Origin: Achromobacter mucicolens
Lineage (GTDB): Bacteria; Pseudomonadota; Gammaproteobacteria; Burkholderiales; Burkholderiaceae_B
NCBI RefSeq assembly: GCF_902859725.1
Contig: NZ_CADIJP010000001.1
Coordinates: forward strand, 248,001 to 312,000
Direction: 5' to 3'
Length of the DNA: 64,000 nucleotides
Of this stretch, positions 8,265 through 17,189 are shown in pieces. Both the position numbers and the translations under genes were made by a program. The number at the start of each line of letters is the position of its first letter. Position 1 is the first letter of the stretch. Below the pieces are notes generated by a model. It was given only the letters and a program-made list of their open reading frames with translations. It had not been told where the DNA came from and searched no databases.

Positions 8265-8791
8265 AGGCCGGGCGCCTGCTGTGGCCCGGGCTGCTGGCGG
8301 CCGGCATCGCGCTGTCGGCATGGCAATGGCAAGAGGCCGCGCATGCCCCGGCGCATCATCACGGCCATACCCACCTGCATGACGACAGTGGCAAGCCCGC
8401 CAGGCTCTACGCCTGGGAGGCCGACAAGGCCGCGCTGGTCACGCTGGACGGTCCGGGTGGCTCGGTCCGCCTGACACGGCAGGCGCAGGGCTGGGTCGCA
8501 TCCCCGGACGGCACGGCGGCGGGCTTTGATGCGGCGGGCTTTGTGGCGCTGTTTTCGCAGGCGCGCAGCGACCGCACGCTCACGCCCGAGGACGGCGAAA
8601 CGTATGGGCTTACACCGCCGCAGTTGCGCATCGCCGTGCGCGATGCCGCGGGCGTGACGCTTGCCCAGTTGGACGTCGGCGCGCTTGCGCCGGATGGACT
8701 AGGCCGTTATGTACGCCTGCCGGACGAGGCGCAGATCCGGATTATCCCGGACTATCAAACGCGGGCGCCGCTGGCGGCGTTGGGGCAATAG
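8261..8791 (+). CDS. DUF4340-family protein, last gene of the GldAFG-like operon
   Basis: I chose TTG 8261: TGGAGG lies 5 nt upstream and the codon overlaps the preceding stop (TTGA). A GTG at 8246 would add five residues. From TTG the product is 176 residues with one N-terminal hydrophobic segment and then a histidine-rich stretch (APAHHHGHTHLHDD). The remainder matches the DUF4340 pattern, with repeated strands such as YAWEADKAALVTLDG and ETYGLTPPQLRIAVRD. DUF4340 proteins are regularly encoded next to GldA/F/G-like genes. The His-rich segment could bind metal, but that is speculation. Confidence 0.8.
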   Translation: MKAGRLLWPGLLAAGIALSAWQWQEAAHAPAHHHGHTHLHDDSGKPARLYAWEADKAALVTLDGPGGSVRLTRQAQGWVASPDGTAAGFDAAGFVALFSQARSDRTLTPEDGETYGLTPPQLRIAVRDAAGVTLAQLDVGALAPDGLGRYVRLPDEAQIRIIPDYQTRAPLAALGQ

Positions 8792-8990
8792 GCACCCACT
8801 CCATCGCTTGTTAAACCCGCCTTGCACAAAGATAAATAGCAGGCCGATTCACCCCTACCTATACTTCGCACACATACACAGGCGCAGGTGCCCAAGCCGT
8901 AGCGGGGCGGGCCCACAGCCTGCAATAAAAGGGCCTTCCGGCGGCTGGCGCTGTGCGCAAGTCAGCACGGAAAGGTTGATAACGAGACAA

Positions 8991-9009
8991 GGGCGCGCCG
9001 GGCGCGCCC
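8991..9009. repeat. 19-bp perfect palindrome upstream of the liv-type operon
   Basis: GGGCGCGCC-G-GGCGCGCCC, located 75 bp before the TTG start of the first permease. It lies in the 292-bp gap between the DUF4340 gene and the importer operon. That gap also contains a TATACT hexamer (8860-8865) that could be a -10 box, but no good -35 is visible. The palindrome may be an operator or a stem in the 5' leader; nothing in the sequence decides between these. Confidence 0.45.
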
Positions 9010-9083
9010 GGGCGCAAGCCCGCACGCCGCGCGTGGCATTTTGAAATCGCCGCCGCCGTGCTCAGCGTATTGGGAGAAGACGC

Positions 9084-9989
9084 TTGACCTTGGATCTATT
9101 GCCTCTCGCCTTGGTGGATGGCGTGGCATACGCCAGTCTGCTGTTCCTGGTATCGATGGGGTTAACCCTGGTGTTCGGGGTGATGGGCATCCTGAACGTC
9201 GCGCACGGCGCGTTCTACGCCTTTGGCGGCTACGCCGCGGCCAGCCTCGTCATGTTCCTGGCGCCCAAGACCGACTCGCCCATCCTCCTGTTCGCGGCCT
9301 TGTTCGTGGCCGCCATCGCCATCGGGCTACTGCTTGGCAGCATCATGGAATTCGTCCTGATCCGCCGCGCACAGAACTACGACCCCATCCTCAAGCTGCT
9401 GCTCACCTTCGGCGCCTTCCTGATGCTGGAAGACATCCAGCGCATGCTGTGGGGCGCGCAGCCCTATAGCGCCAGCGAAGTCGTCAACCGTCTGGGCAAC
9501 ATCGAGATCGGCGACATCACCTATACGACGTATCAACTGGTGGTCGTGCCCGCCACGGCGCTGCTGGCCTACGTGTGCCTGGAATTCTTCCTGCGTCACA
9601 CCAAGCTGGGCAAGCAGACGGTGGCCACCACGCACAACCGCGAAGTCGCCACGTCACTCGGCATCAACGCCAAGAAGATCGGCTACGTCACCTTCGTGAT
9701 CGCGACCATCCTGGGCGCGCTGGGCGGCGCGCTGGCCTCGCCCACCACCTCGCTGGTGCCGGGGGCGGGCACGGACATGACGGTGCTGTCGTTTGCCGTG
9801 GTCGCCACCGCGGGCCTCGGCCAGATCACCGGCGCGCTGATCGCCGCGCTGCTCATCGGCATCATCCGCGCCATCGCCGTGTACGCCGCGCCGGAACTGG
9901 AAGTCGCCGTGCCCTACATCATCATGGTGCTGGTGCTGATCATCCGACCGCACGGTCTGTTCACCGTTGCCCAAGCGAGGACGATCTGA
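9084..9989 (+). CDS. Branched-chain amino acid-type ABC transporter permease (LivH family)
   Basis: A 301-residue permease with a TTG start; GGGAG at 9072-9076 sits 7 nt upstream and supports it. It contains about eight hydrophobic segments and the LivH hallmarks LTLVFGVMGILNVAHGAFYAFGG near the N-terminus and GLGQITGALIAALLIGIIRA near the C-terminus. It forms the inner-membrane channel with the LivM-like partner. Its stop shares a base with the next start (TGATG). The importer is embedded among oxidoreductase genes, so the substrate is probably an alcohol, aldehyde or amide precursor rather than leucine (inference). Confidence 0.93.
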   Translation: MTLDLLPLALVDGVAYASLLFLVSMGLTLVFGVMGILNVAHGAFYAFGGYAAASLVMFLAPKTDSPILLFAALFVAAIAIGLLLGSIMEFVLIRRAQNYDPILKLLLTFGAFLMLEDIQRMLWGAQPYSASEVVNRLGNIEIGDITYTTYQLVVVPATALLAYVCLEFFLRHTKLGKQTVATTHNREVATSLGINAKKIGYVTFVIATILGALGGALASPTTSLVPGAGTDMTVLSFAVVATAGLGQITGALIAALLIGIIRAIAVYAAPELEVAVPYIIMVLVLIIRPHGLFTVAQARTI

Positions 9990-10969
9990 TGAAAGTCCCT
10001 GTCCTGAGCGTGCTGGCCGCGCTGTTCACGCTGTTTCTTGGCTACACCTATTCCTGGACCATCACGCCCATCGTCATCGGCCTGACCTACGCGATTGCCG
10101 CGCTGGGCGTGTCGGTGATGGCGCGCGCCGGCCAGATCTCGTTCGGCCACGCCATGTTCGCGTGCATCTCGGCCTACACCGTGGCGTTCCTGGCCAAAGC
10201 CATGCCCGGCCTGGACGCGCTGGTCCTGATCCTGGCCGGCGTGGTCGCCAGCTTTGTCGCCGCCGTGGTCATCGGCCTGTTCGTCGTGCGCTACCGCGGC
10301 ATCTTCTTCGGCATGTTGAACCTGGCGCTCAGCATGGTGCTGTTCGCGCTCCTGGGCAAGCTCTACACGCTGACCGGCGGCTCGGACGGGATGCGCATCG
10401 TGCGCCCGACCATGGCCGGCATCGTGATGGAGCGCGAATCCTTCGAACGCGCGCTGCTGGTTCTGACGCTGATGCTCTCGCTGGTGCTGGCCTGGTGGGT
10501 GCAGCGTTACTTCCGCTCGGGCAGCGGCCAGGCGCTGTCGGCCATCAAGACCAACGAAACCCGCATCGAATACCTGGGCTTTTCCGCCTACTTCATCATG
10601 TGGAAGGGCTACCTGCTGTCCGCCGTGGTGGTCGGATTCTCGGGCGCGATCCTGGCGCTGATGCAGGGGCTGGTCACGCCGGAAATCGGCTCGTGGCTAC
10701 GTTCCGGCGAGTTCGTCTTCATCACCATCCTGGGCGGCGCGGGCCATGCCGCCGGCGCGTTCCTGGGCGCGGTGGGCTTCGAATCCGTCAAGCTCGTGTC
10801 CGCCGCCTACTTCCCCGGCCTGTGGCAATTCCTGCTGGGCCTGACGCTGATCCTGGTCATCTTCATGTTCCCCACCGGCTTCGTCGGCCAGATCACCAAG
10901 CGCATCCGGTCGCGGGAACGCGCCCAGCGCCGCGCGCAGGCGCCCCTGCAGGCCGCGGCAAGGAATTGA
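9989..10969 (+). CDS. Branched-chain amino acid-type ABC transporter permease (LivM family)
   Basis: A 326-residue permease starting at ATG 9989 in a TGATG overlap; the open frame runs further upstream but only through the LivH gene. LivM features are present: MARAGQISFGHAMFACISAY near residue 50, RYRGIFFGMLNLALS in the middle, and an EFVFITILGGAGHAAGAFLG loop. The tail is basic (KRIRSRERAQRRAQ), as expected for a cytoplasmic terminus. It pairs with the LivH-like permease. Confidence 0.93.
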   Translation: MKVPVLSVLAALFTLFLGYTYSWTITPIVIGLTYAIAALGVSVMARAGQISFGHAMFACISAYTVAFLAKAMPGLDALVLILAGVVASFVAAVVIGLFVVRYRGIFFGMLNLALSMVLFALLGKLYTLTGGSDGMRIVRPTMAGIVMERESFERALLVLTLMLSLVLAWWVQRYFRSGSGQALSAIKTNETRIEYLGFSAYFIMWKGYLLSAVVVGFSGAILALMQGLVTPEIGSWLRSGEFVFITILGGAGHAAGAFLGAVGFESVKLVSAAYFPGLWQFLLGLTLILVIFMFPTGFVGQITKRIRSRERAQRRAQAPLQAAARN

Positions 10970-10971
10970 CG

Positions 10972-11712
10972 ATGAAACCGCTCATTCAAACCACCGACCT
11001 CTATCTGGCCTTCGGCGGCGTGGTGGCCGCCGACAACATCAACTTCGAACTGCACGAAGGCGAACGGCTGGCCGTGATCGGCCAGAACGGCGCGGGCAAG
11101 ACGACCTTCATCAACATCTGCACCGGCTACCTCACGCCATCCAAGGGAAAGGTCTATTTCGACGGCAAGGACGTCACCGCGATGGCCCCGCGCAAGATCG
11201 TGCGGCTGGGCATGGGGCGCTCGTTCCAGCTTCCGCAGCTCTTTACCGAACACACCGTGCGCCAGTGCGTGCAGATCGCGGCCGCCCGGCGCAACAAGGA
11301 ACTGAGCTGGTTCCGGTCGCTGGAAAGCACCATCGACGCACGCGAGGTGGACGCGACGCTGGACCTGGTGGGCCTTTTGCCCGATGCCGACGAAGCCTGC
11401 ATCGAGCTGCCCGAAGGCAAGCGCAAGCTGCTGGACGTGGCGATGGCGCTGGCGTTGCAGCCCAAGTTGCTGATCATGGACGAACCCACCAGCGGCGTTG
11501 CATCGGAAGACAAGTTCGCGCTGATGGAAACCGTGATGCACGCGCTGGACGAGCGCCGCGTCACCAGCTGGTTCGTCGAGCACGACGTGGACATCGTGTC
11601 GCGCTACGCCACCCGCGTGGCGGCCTGGATCGCGGGCAAGGTGGCCGCGGACGGCTCGCCCGAGGACGTGTTGAACAATCCGCAGATCAGAAGCGAAGTG
11701 CTGGGGGCCTGA
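10972..11712 (+). CDS. ABC transporter ATP-binding protein (LivG family) with non-canonical signature
   Basis: A 246-residue ATPase from ATG 10972, two bases after the LivM-like stop. Walker A GQNGAGKTT, Walker B LLIMDEPTSGV and the switch histidine (FVEHDVDIV) are present. The LSGGQ signature is replaced by LPEGK (in ELPEGKRKLLDVAMA), losing the conserved serine. The LivG-specific insert (RNKELSWFRSLEST) is short. It should dimerise with the LivF-like ATPase that follows. The altered signature suggests one of the two composite ATP sites is degenerate. Confidence 0.92.
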   Translation: MKPLIQTTDLYLAFGGVVAADNINFELHEGERLAVIGQNGAGKTTFINICTGYLTPSKGKVYFDGKDVTAMAPRKIVRLGMGRSFQLPQLFTEHTVRQCVQIAAARRNKELSWFRSLESTIDAREVDATLDLVGLLPDADEACIELPEGKRKLLDVAMALALQPKLLIMDEPTSGVASEDKFALMETVMHALDERRVTSWFVEHDVDIVSRYATRVAAWIAGKVAADGSPEDVLNNPQIRSEVLGA

Positions 11713-11715
11713 ACC

Positions 11716-12372
11716 ATGTTGAACCTATCGGCCATCAACGTCGACCTGGCGGGCAATCGCATCCTGCGCGACGTCAGCGCCAACTTTGAAGCGTCCCGCA
11801 CCATCGGCATCGTGGGCCGCAACGGCGCGGGCAAGACCACGCTCCTGCGCACCATCATGGGCCTGACGCGCATTCGCTCCGGCAAGATCGCGTTCGACGG
11901 CACCGACCTGACGTCGCTGCCCGGGCACAAACGCGCCGCCATGAAGGTGGGCTACGCGCCCGAGGACCGTGTCATCTTCCCGACCATGACGGTCGAAGAA
12001 AACCTGCATCTGCCGTGCGAGGTGCAGGGCCAGTCCAAGGCCGAGATCCAGGCCCGCATGGACACGGTGCTGAAGGTGGTGCCGCAGCTGGAACCGATGC
12101 TCAAGCGCTCGGGCTCCGCGCTGTCGGGCGGGCAGGGCAAGATGGTGGCGCTGGCGCGCGCCGTCATGGTCGGCACCCGGCTCTTGATGCTGGACGAGCC
12201 CTTTCAGGGGCTCGCGCCCAAGCTGGCGCGCGATTACACCGAGGCGCTGGGCCGCCTGAAGGAAATGCAGCCCGACCTGTGCGTGGTCATCACGGAATCC
12301 AACGTGAAGCTGCTGGGCGACATCCCCGACCAGATATGGACGATCGAGCGCGGCTCGATCACGCTGAACTGA
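11716..12372 (+). CDS. ABC transporter ATP-binding protein (LivF family)
   Basis: A 218-residue ATPase, shorter than typical LivF (about 235), starting 3 bp after the LivG-like stop. Walker A GRNGAGKTT, canonical signature LSGGQGKMVALA and Walker B LLMLDEPFQGLAP are intact. The switch position reads ITESNV, so the histidine is absent, as is usual in LivF. It provides the canonical signature to the LivG-like partner. Confidence 0.92.
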   Translation: MLNLSAINVDLAGNRILRDVSANFEASRTIGIVGRNGAGKTTLLRTIMGLTRIRSGKIAFDGTDLTSLPGHKRAAMKVGYAPEDRVIFPTMTVEENLHLPCEVQGQSKAEIQARMDTVLKVVPQLEPMLKRSGSALSGGQGKMVALARAVMVGTRLLMLDEPFQGLAPKLARDYTEALGRLKEMQPDLCVVITESNVKLLGDIPDQIWTIERGSITLN

Positions 12373-12392
12373 TACCCCACGGAGACATTTCC

Positions 12393-13829
12393 ATGACGCA
12401 GATGATTATCGGCGGCCGCCAGGTCGATGCCCAGGACGGGCGCACGATCGAGGTCGTTTCCCCCGTAGACGGCGAGGTCTTCACCACCATCCCGCGCGGT
12501 CAGCAGGCAGACGTGAACGCGGCAGTGCAGGCCGCGCGCGACGCGCTGGAAGGCGCGTGGGGCGACATGACCGCGCTGGAGCGCGGCCGCCTGCTGATGC
12601 GCCTGGGCGAGAGCGTGCTGGCGCACCACGAAGAGCTGGCGCAGCTGGAGTCGCGCGACACCGGCAAGCCCATGTCCACCGCGCGCGGCGACATCACGGT
12701 GCTGGCCCGCTACTTCGAGTTCTACGGCGGCGCGGCCGACAAGGTCCACGGCCAGACCATCCCGTTCCAGAAAGACTATTCGGTGCAGCTCATCCGCGAG
12801 CCGCTGGGCGTCACCGCCCACATCATTCCGTGGAACTACCCCGCGCAGATGTTCGGCCGCAGCGTGGCGCCGGCGCTTGCCATGGGCAACGCCGCCGTCG
12901 TCAAACCCGCCGAGGACGCCTGCCTGTCGATCATCCGCGTGGCCGAACTGGCCCTGGAAGTCGGCTTTCCGCCGGGCGCGCTGAACATCGTGACGGGCCT
13001 GGGCGAAGAAGCCGGCGCCGCGCTGTCGCGCCATCCCGGCATCAACTTCATCACCTTCACCGGCTCCAACGAAGTCGGCGTGCTGGTCCAGCAGGCGGCC
13101 GCCCTCAATGCGGTCAAGTGCGTGCTGGAGCTGGGCGGCAAGTCGGCGCACATCGTGTTTGACGACGCCAACTACAAGCTCGCCATTCCGGCCATCGTCA
13201 AGGGCATCGTTCACAACACCGGCCAGACCTGCACGGCGGGCAGCCGCCTGCTGGTGCAGAAGGGCATCTACGCGGACTTCATGAAGGCGCTGGGCGAGGA
13301 ATTCTCGAAGGTGCGCGCCGGCACGCCGGACATGGATCTGACCTGCGGACCCGTCGTCAACAAGGCGCAATACGACCGTGTCAACCGCTATATCGCCAAG
13401 GGGCTATCCGACGGCCTGAAAGTGGCTGCCGAGGGCGGCATCGCGGACGGCGTGCCCAAGGGCGGCTTCTTCGTCAAACCCACGCTGTTTGCCGCTGCCA
13501 ATCACGACAGCGACCTGCTCACGCAAGAGATCTTCGGGCCCGTGCTGGTCGCGCTGCCCTTCGCGGACGAGGCCGAGGCCATCCGCCTGGCCAACGCCAC
13601 GGACTATGGCCTGTTGGGCGCGGTCTGGACCGAGAACGGCGGGCGCCAGCAGCGCGTGGCGCGCGGCATCAAGTGCGGCCAGGTCTACATCAACGGGTTT
13701 GGCGCGGGCGGCGGCGTGGAGCTGCCCTTTGGCGGCGTGAAGAAAAGCGGCCATGGCCGCGAGAAGGGCTTCATCGCGCTGGAAGAAATGAGCACGACCA
13801 AGACCCTGATTCAGTTTTATGGCGAGTGA
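12393..13829 (+). CDS. NAD(P)-dependent aldehyde dehydrogenase
   Basis: A 478-residue ALDH starting at ATG 12393 (GGAGACA upstream). The active-site cysteine is C280 in NTGQTCTAGSR and the general-base glutamate is E246 in LELGGKSAH. The cofactor loop FTGSNEVG (222-229) and the IIPWNYP motif (144-150) are intact. It oxidises an aldehyde to the acid. Positioned between importer ATPases and two dehydrogenases, it probably completes oxidation of an alcohol produced or imported by this operon. Substrate unknown. Confidence 0.93.
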   Translation: MTQMIIGGRQVDAQDGRTIEVVSPVDGEVFTTIPRGQQADVNAAVQAARDALEGAWGDMTALERGRLLMRLGESVLAHHEELAQLESRDTGKPMSTARGDITVLARYFEFYGGAADKVHGQTIPFQKDYSVQLIREPLGVTAHIIPWNYPAQMFGRSVAPALAMGNAAVVKPAEDACLSIIRVAELALEVGFPPGALNIVTGLGEEAGAALSRHPGINFITFTGSNEVGVLVQQAAALNAVKCVLELGGKSAHIVFDDANYKLAIPAIVKGIVHNTGQTCTAGSRLLVQKGIYADFMKALGEEFSKVRAGTPDMDLTCGPVVNKAQYDRVNRYIAKGLSDGLKVAAEGGIADGVPKGGFFVKPTLFAAANHDSDLLTQEIFGPVLVALPFADEAEAIRLANATDYGLLGAVWTENGGRQQRVARGIKCGQVYINGFGAGGGVELPFGGVKKSGHGREKGFIALEEMSTTKTLIQFYGE

Positions 13830-13856
13830 TCGCCGCGCACAATACGGAGACAGAAA

Positions 13857-14609
13857 ATGAGCCAGTTGCAAGGCAAGGTTGCCATCGTCACGGGCGGGGG
13901 CAACGGTTTCGGCGAGGGCATCGTCAAGCTGTACGCCAAGGAAGGCGCCAAGGTCGTGATCGCCGACATCAATAAAGAGGCCGCCGACCGCGTGGCGGCC
14001 GAAATCGGCGACGCCGCGCTGGCCGTGAAGGCCGACGTGTCCAGCCGCGCCGACATCGACAACGTGGTGCGCGCCGCGCTCGACAAATTCGGTACTGTGG
14101 ACATCGTGGTCAACAACGCTGCCATCACCCACAAGAACCAGCCGATGCTGGACGTGGACGAGGCCACCTTCGATCGCATGTTCGACATCAACGTCAAGTC
14201 GATCTACCACATGGCGCAGGCCGTCGTGCCCGTCATGCGCAAGCAAAAGCGCGGCGTGATCCTGAACATCGGATCGACGGCCGGCATCCGTCCGCGCCCG
14301 GGCCTCAGCTGGTACAACGCGTCCAAAGGCGCGGTCAACGTGCTGTCCAAGTCGATGGCCGTGGAGCTGGGCGGTGAAGGCATCCGCGTCAACGCCATCT
14401 GCCCGGTCATGGGCGTGACCGGCATGTTCGAACTCTTCATGGGCCTGCCCGACACGCCCGAGAACCGCGCCAAGTTCGTCTCGACCATACCGCTGGGCCG
14501 CTTCTGCCAGCCTTCCGATGTGGCTGCGGCCGCGCTGTTTCTGGCCAGCGACGCCGCCGAGTTCATCACCGGCGTGGAGTTCCCTGTCGACGGCGGCCGC
14601 ACGGTGTAG
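13857..14609 (+). CDS. Short-chain dehydrogenase/reductase
   Basis: A 250-residue classical SDR. The cofactor motif TGGGNGFG is at 12-19 and NNAA follows in the middle. The catalytic Ser lies in NIGSTAG and the Tyr-Lys pair in YNASKG. The C-terminus ends in the typical TGVEFPVDGGRTV. GGAGACAG lies upstream of ATG 13857. D37-type acidic residue after strand 2 (IADIN) suggests NAD(H) preference. Probably oxidises a hydroxyl group in the same pathway as the flanking aldehyde and alcohol dehydrogenases. Confidence 0.93.
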   Translation: MSQLQGKVAIVTGGGNGFGEGIVKLYAKEGAKVVIADINKEAADRVAAEIGDAALAVKADVSSRADIDNVVRAALDKFGTVDIVVNNAAITHKNQPMLDVDEATFDRMFDINVKSIYHMAQAVVPVMRKQKRGVILNIGSTAGIRPRPGLSWYNASKGAVNVLSKSMAVELGGEGIRVNAICPVMGVTGMFELFMGLPDTPENRAKFVSTIPLGRFCQPSDVAAAALFLASDAAEFITGVEFPVDGGRTV

Positions 14610-14677
14610 GGTTGGGCGCCAGCATGCCGGATGCCGCGTCCACCCGCGGTCCGGATCACTTCTGTGGATGAAGACGC

Positions 14678-15802
14678 ATGAAAATCAAAGCGGCGTTATT
14701 GCGGCAAGTGGGGGTCGAAGGACCGTATGCGCAGTCCCGGCCCCTGACCATCACGGACATCGAGCTGGACCCGCCGGGCTTCGGCGAGGTGCTGGTCAGA
14801 ATCCGTGCGGCAGGGCTGTGCCATTCGGACCTGTCCGTCATCAACGGCGACCGGCCGCGCGGCGTGCCGATCGTGCTGGGCCATGAATCGTCGGGCGAAG
14901 TCGTCGAGACCGGCCCTGGCGTTACGGACCTGAAGGCCGGCGATCACGTCGCCATGGTGTTCGTGCCCAGCTGCGGCTGCTGCAACCCCTGCATGGAAGG
15001 CCGGCCCGCGCTGTGCGAACCGGGCGCCGTGGCCAACACGAAAGGAACGCTGCTGGGCGGCGAGCGCCGGCTGCACATCGGCGACGAGTACATCAACCAT
15101 CACACCGGCGTGTCCTGCTTTGCGGAATACGCCGTGGTGTCGCGGCGCTCGTGCGTCAAGGTGAATGTGGAACTCAGCCACCGCGAGGCCGCGCTGTTCG
15201 GCTGCGCCGTGCTGACCGGCGCTGGCGCCGTCATCAACCGCGCACGGATCAAGATGGGCGACACGACCGCCATCGTCGGGCTGGGCGGCGTGGGCCTGAG
15301 CGCACTGCTGGCTGCGGTGGCCGCGGGCGCGCGCCGGGTGGTCGCCATCGACCTCAGCGACGAGAAGCTGGCTCTGGCCAAGGAACTGGGCGCCACGCAC
15401 CTCGTCAACCCAAAACAGATCAAGACCGACGACGACCTCATGGATCTGGCCGGCGGCCGCGTGGACTTCGGCTTTGACATGGCCGGCGCCGTGCCGGCCT
15501 TCGAAACCGCCTACAAGCTCACGCGCCGCGGCGGGGCGACGGTCACCTCCGGCCTGCCCAATCCCAAATTCAGCTTTCCGCTGTCGCTGTCGCAGATGGT
15601 GGGCGAAGAGCGCGAGATCCGGGGCAGCTACCTGGGCTCGGGCGTGCCCGCCATCGACATCAGCCGCTACATCGACCTGTACAAGGCCGGCCGCCTGCCG
15701 GTCGACAGGATGATGGGCCAATCGTTTTCGCTGGACCAGATCAACGAGGGGTTCGATCACCTCGCCACCGGCGGCAGCCTGCGCGACGCCATCGTTTTCT
15801 AA
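14678..15802 (+). CDS. Zinc-dependent medium-chain alcohol dehydrogenase
   Basis: A 374-residue MDR enzyme. Catalytic zinc ligands are C48 and the H69-E70 pair (GLCHSDLS, LGHESSGEV). The structural-zinc lobe has C99, C102, C105 and C113 with the normal spacing. The nucleotide fold has GLGGVGLSALL followed by an acidic residue (VAIDLSDEK), favouring NAD. It resembles the class III/aryl-alcohol branch. It is the third oxidoreductase of the import operon and a good candidate for the first alcohol oxidation step. Confidence 0.92.
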   Translation: MKIKAALLRQVGVEGPYAQSRPLTITDIELDPPGFGEVLVRIRAAGLCHSDLSVINGDRPRGVPIVLGHESSGEVVETGPGVTDLKAGDHVAMVFVPSCGCCNPCMEGRPALCEPGAVANTKGTLLGGERRLHIGDEYINHHTGVSCFAEYAVVSRRSCVKVNVELSHREAALFGCAVLTGAGAVINRARIKMGDTTAIVGLGGVGLSALLAAVAAGARRVVAIDLSDEKLALAKELGATHLVNPKQIKTDDDLMDLAGGRVDFGFDMAGAVPAFETAYKLTRRGGATVTSGLPNPKFSFPLSLSQMVGEEREIRGSYLGSGVPAIDISRYIDLYKAGRLPVDRMMGQSFSLDQINEGFDHLATGGSLRDAIVF

Positions 15803-15839
15803 GGGCACAGACCCGATCAACAACACTGGAGACAACACC

Positions 15840-17144
15840 ATGAAGACCTCAAGACTGGCGGCCTTGCTGGGCGCCACCCTGCTGTCGGGCCTGGCCACGC
15901 TGGCCATCGCCGCCGACAAACCCAAGGAACTGAACGTCGGCATCTCGACCTTCCTGTCGGGCTCGGCGTCCGTGTTCGGCGTGCCGGCGCGCGATGCGGC
16001 CGACATCCTGATCGAAGAGATCAACGCGGGCGGCGGCATCGACGGCGTGAAGATCGTGCCCAGCTACATCGACGAAGGCGGCGGCGGCGAAAAGCTCTTG
16101 TCCGAATACCGGCGCCTGGCCGAAGGCGGCACGCGCGTGATGCTGTCGGCCATTTCCAGCGGCCACTGCAACATCGTCGCGCCCGTGGCCGAGGACTTGA
16201 AGGTGCTGAACGTGCTGTGGGACTGCGGCACCGAGAAGGCATTGGAAGGCAAGAAGTACAAATACGTCGTGCGCACGCAGGCCAACGCCACGACTGAGAT
16301 GGTCGCGCAGGTGCTGTACCTGATGAAGGTCAAGCCCGACTTCAAGACCATCGCCATCGTGAACCAGGACTACGCCTGGGGCCGCGATTCGCGCGACATC
16401 TTCCTGGCTGCGCTGAAGAAGTTCAAGCCCGACGTCAAGGTCGTCGCCGAGATGTTCCCCAAGTTCGGCGCCGCCGACTTCTCCACCGAAATCAGCCGCC
16501 TGCAGGCGCTGCGCCCGGATGTCATCGTCTCCACCTCGTGGGGCGGCGACCTGGACAATTTCGTTCGCCAGGCCTCGCAGCGCAACCTGTTCAAGAACTC
16601 GACGTTCGTGCTGTCGCTGGCGGAAAGCTCGCTGGAACGCCTGGGCAACGCCCTGCCCGAAGGCGTCCTGGTTGGCGCGCGCGGCGATCACTATTTCCTG
16701 CATCCGGAAACCAAGGACGATCCCAAGCACCAGGCCTTTGTGAAGAAATTCCACGACAAGACCGGCGCCTATCCGATCTACTCGGTCTATCACATGGTGC
16801 AAGGCATCTACGGCCTGAAAGCCGGCTACGAAAAGGCCATCAAGGACAACGGCGGCAACTGGCCCACCCCTGAACAGGTCGCGGCCGCCATGCACGACGT
16901 GACCTTCAAGGGCTACGGCCGCGAAGTGAAGATGCACCGCGCCGACGGCCAGGCTTTGGAAGCGCAGCTGTTCGGCGTGACCAAGAAGAGCGACAAGTAC
17001 CCGTTCAAGGTCCTGTCCGACATCACCATTGTGCCGGCTGAGCTGGTTACGCCGGGGGTGACGGATACGTCGATGGCGTGGATCGAAAAGAGCCTGACGC
17101 CTGAGGTATTGAAAAGCGACCAGATCAAGGTGTTCCCGAACTGA
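15840..17144 (+). CDS. ABC transporter periplasmic substrate-binding protein (LivK/receptor family)
   Basis: A 434-residue secreted protein with a clean signal peptide (…LATLAIA-ADKPKELNVG). The body follows the type I periplasmic binding fold used by LivK-like and amide/urea receptors (VGISTFLSGSASVFGVPARD near the start, NQDYAWGRDSRD in the hinge region). TGGAGACA lies upstream of the ATG. It is the binding protein for the LivHMGF-like importer although separated from it by three dehydrogenase genes. It is the last gene before a strong terminator. Confidence 0.93.
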   Translation: MKTSRLAALLGATLLSGLATLAIAADKPKELNVGISTFLSGSASVFGVPARDAADILIEEINAGGGIDGVKIVPSYIDEGGGGEKLLSEYRRLAEGGTRVMLSAISSGHCNIVAPVAEDLKVLNVLWDCGTEKALEGKKYKYVVRTQANATTEMVAQVLYLMKVKPDFKTIAIVNQDYAWGRDSRDIFLAALKKFKPDVKVVAEMFPKFGAADFSTEISRLQALRPDVIVSTSWGGDLDNFVRQASQRNLFKNSTFVLSLAESSLERLGNALPEGVLVGARGDHYFLHPETKDDPKHQAFVKKFHDKTGAYPIYSVYHMVQGIYGLKAGYEKAIKDNGGNWPTPEQVAAAMHDVTFKGYGREVKMHRADGQALEAQLFGVTKKSDKYPFKVLSDITIVPAELVTPGVTDTSMAWIEKSLTPEVLKSDQIKVFPN

Positions 17145-17189
17145 TCGGGGTGGACTGAGCAAGCAGCAGTGTGTGTAGTGCAGGGATGG

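Noticed and set aside
8837-8865. Sigma-70 promoter before the liv-type operon
   Set aside because: A TATACT hexamer is present at 8860-8865 but no acceptable -35 box is found 16-18 bp upstream, so I do not list it as a promoter.
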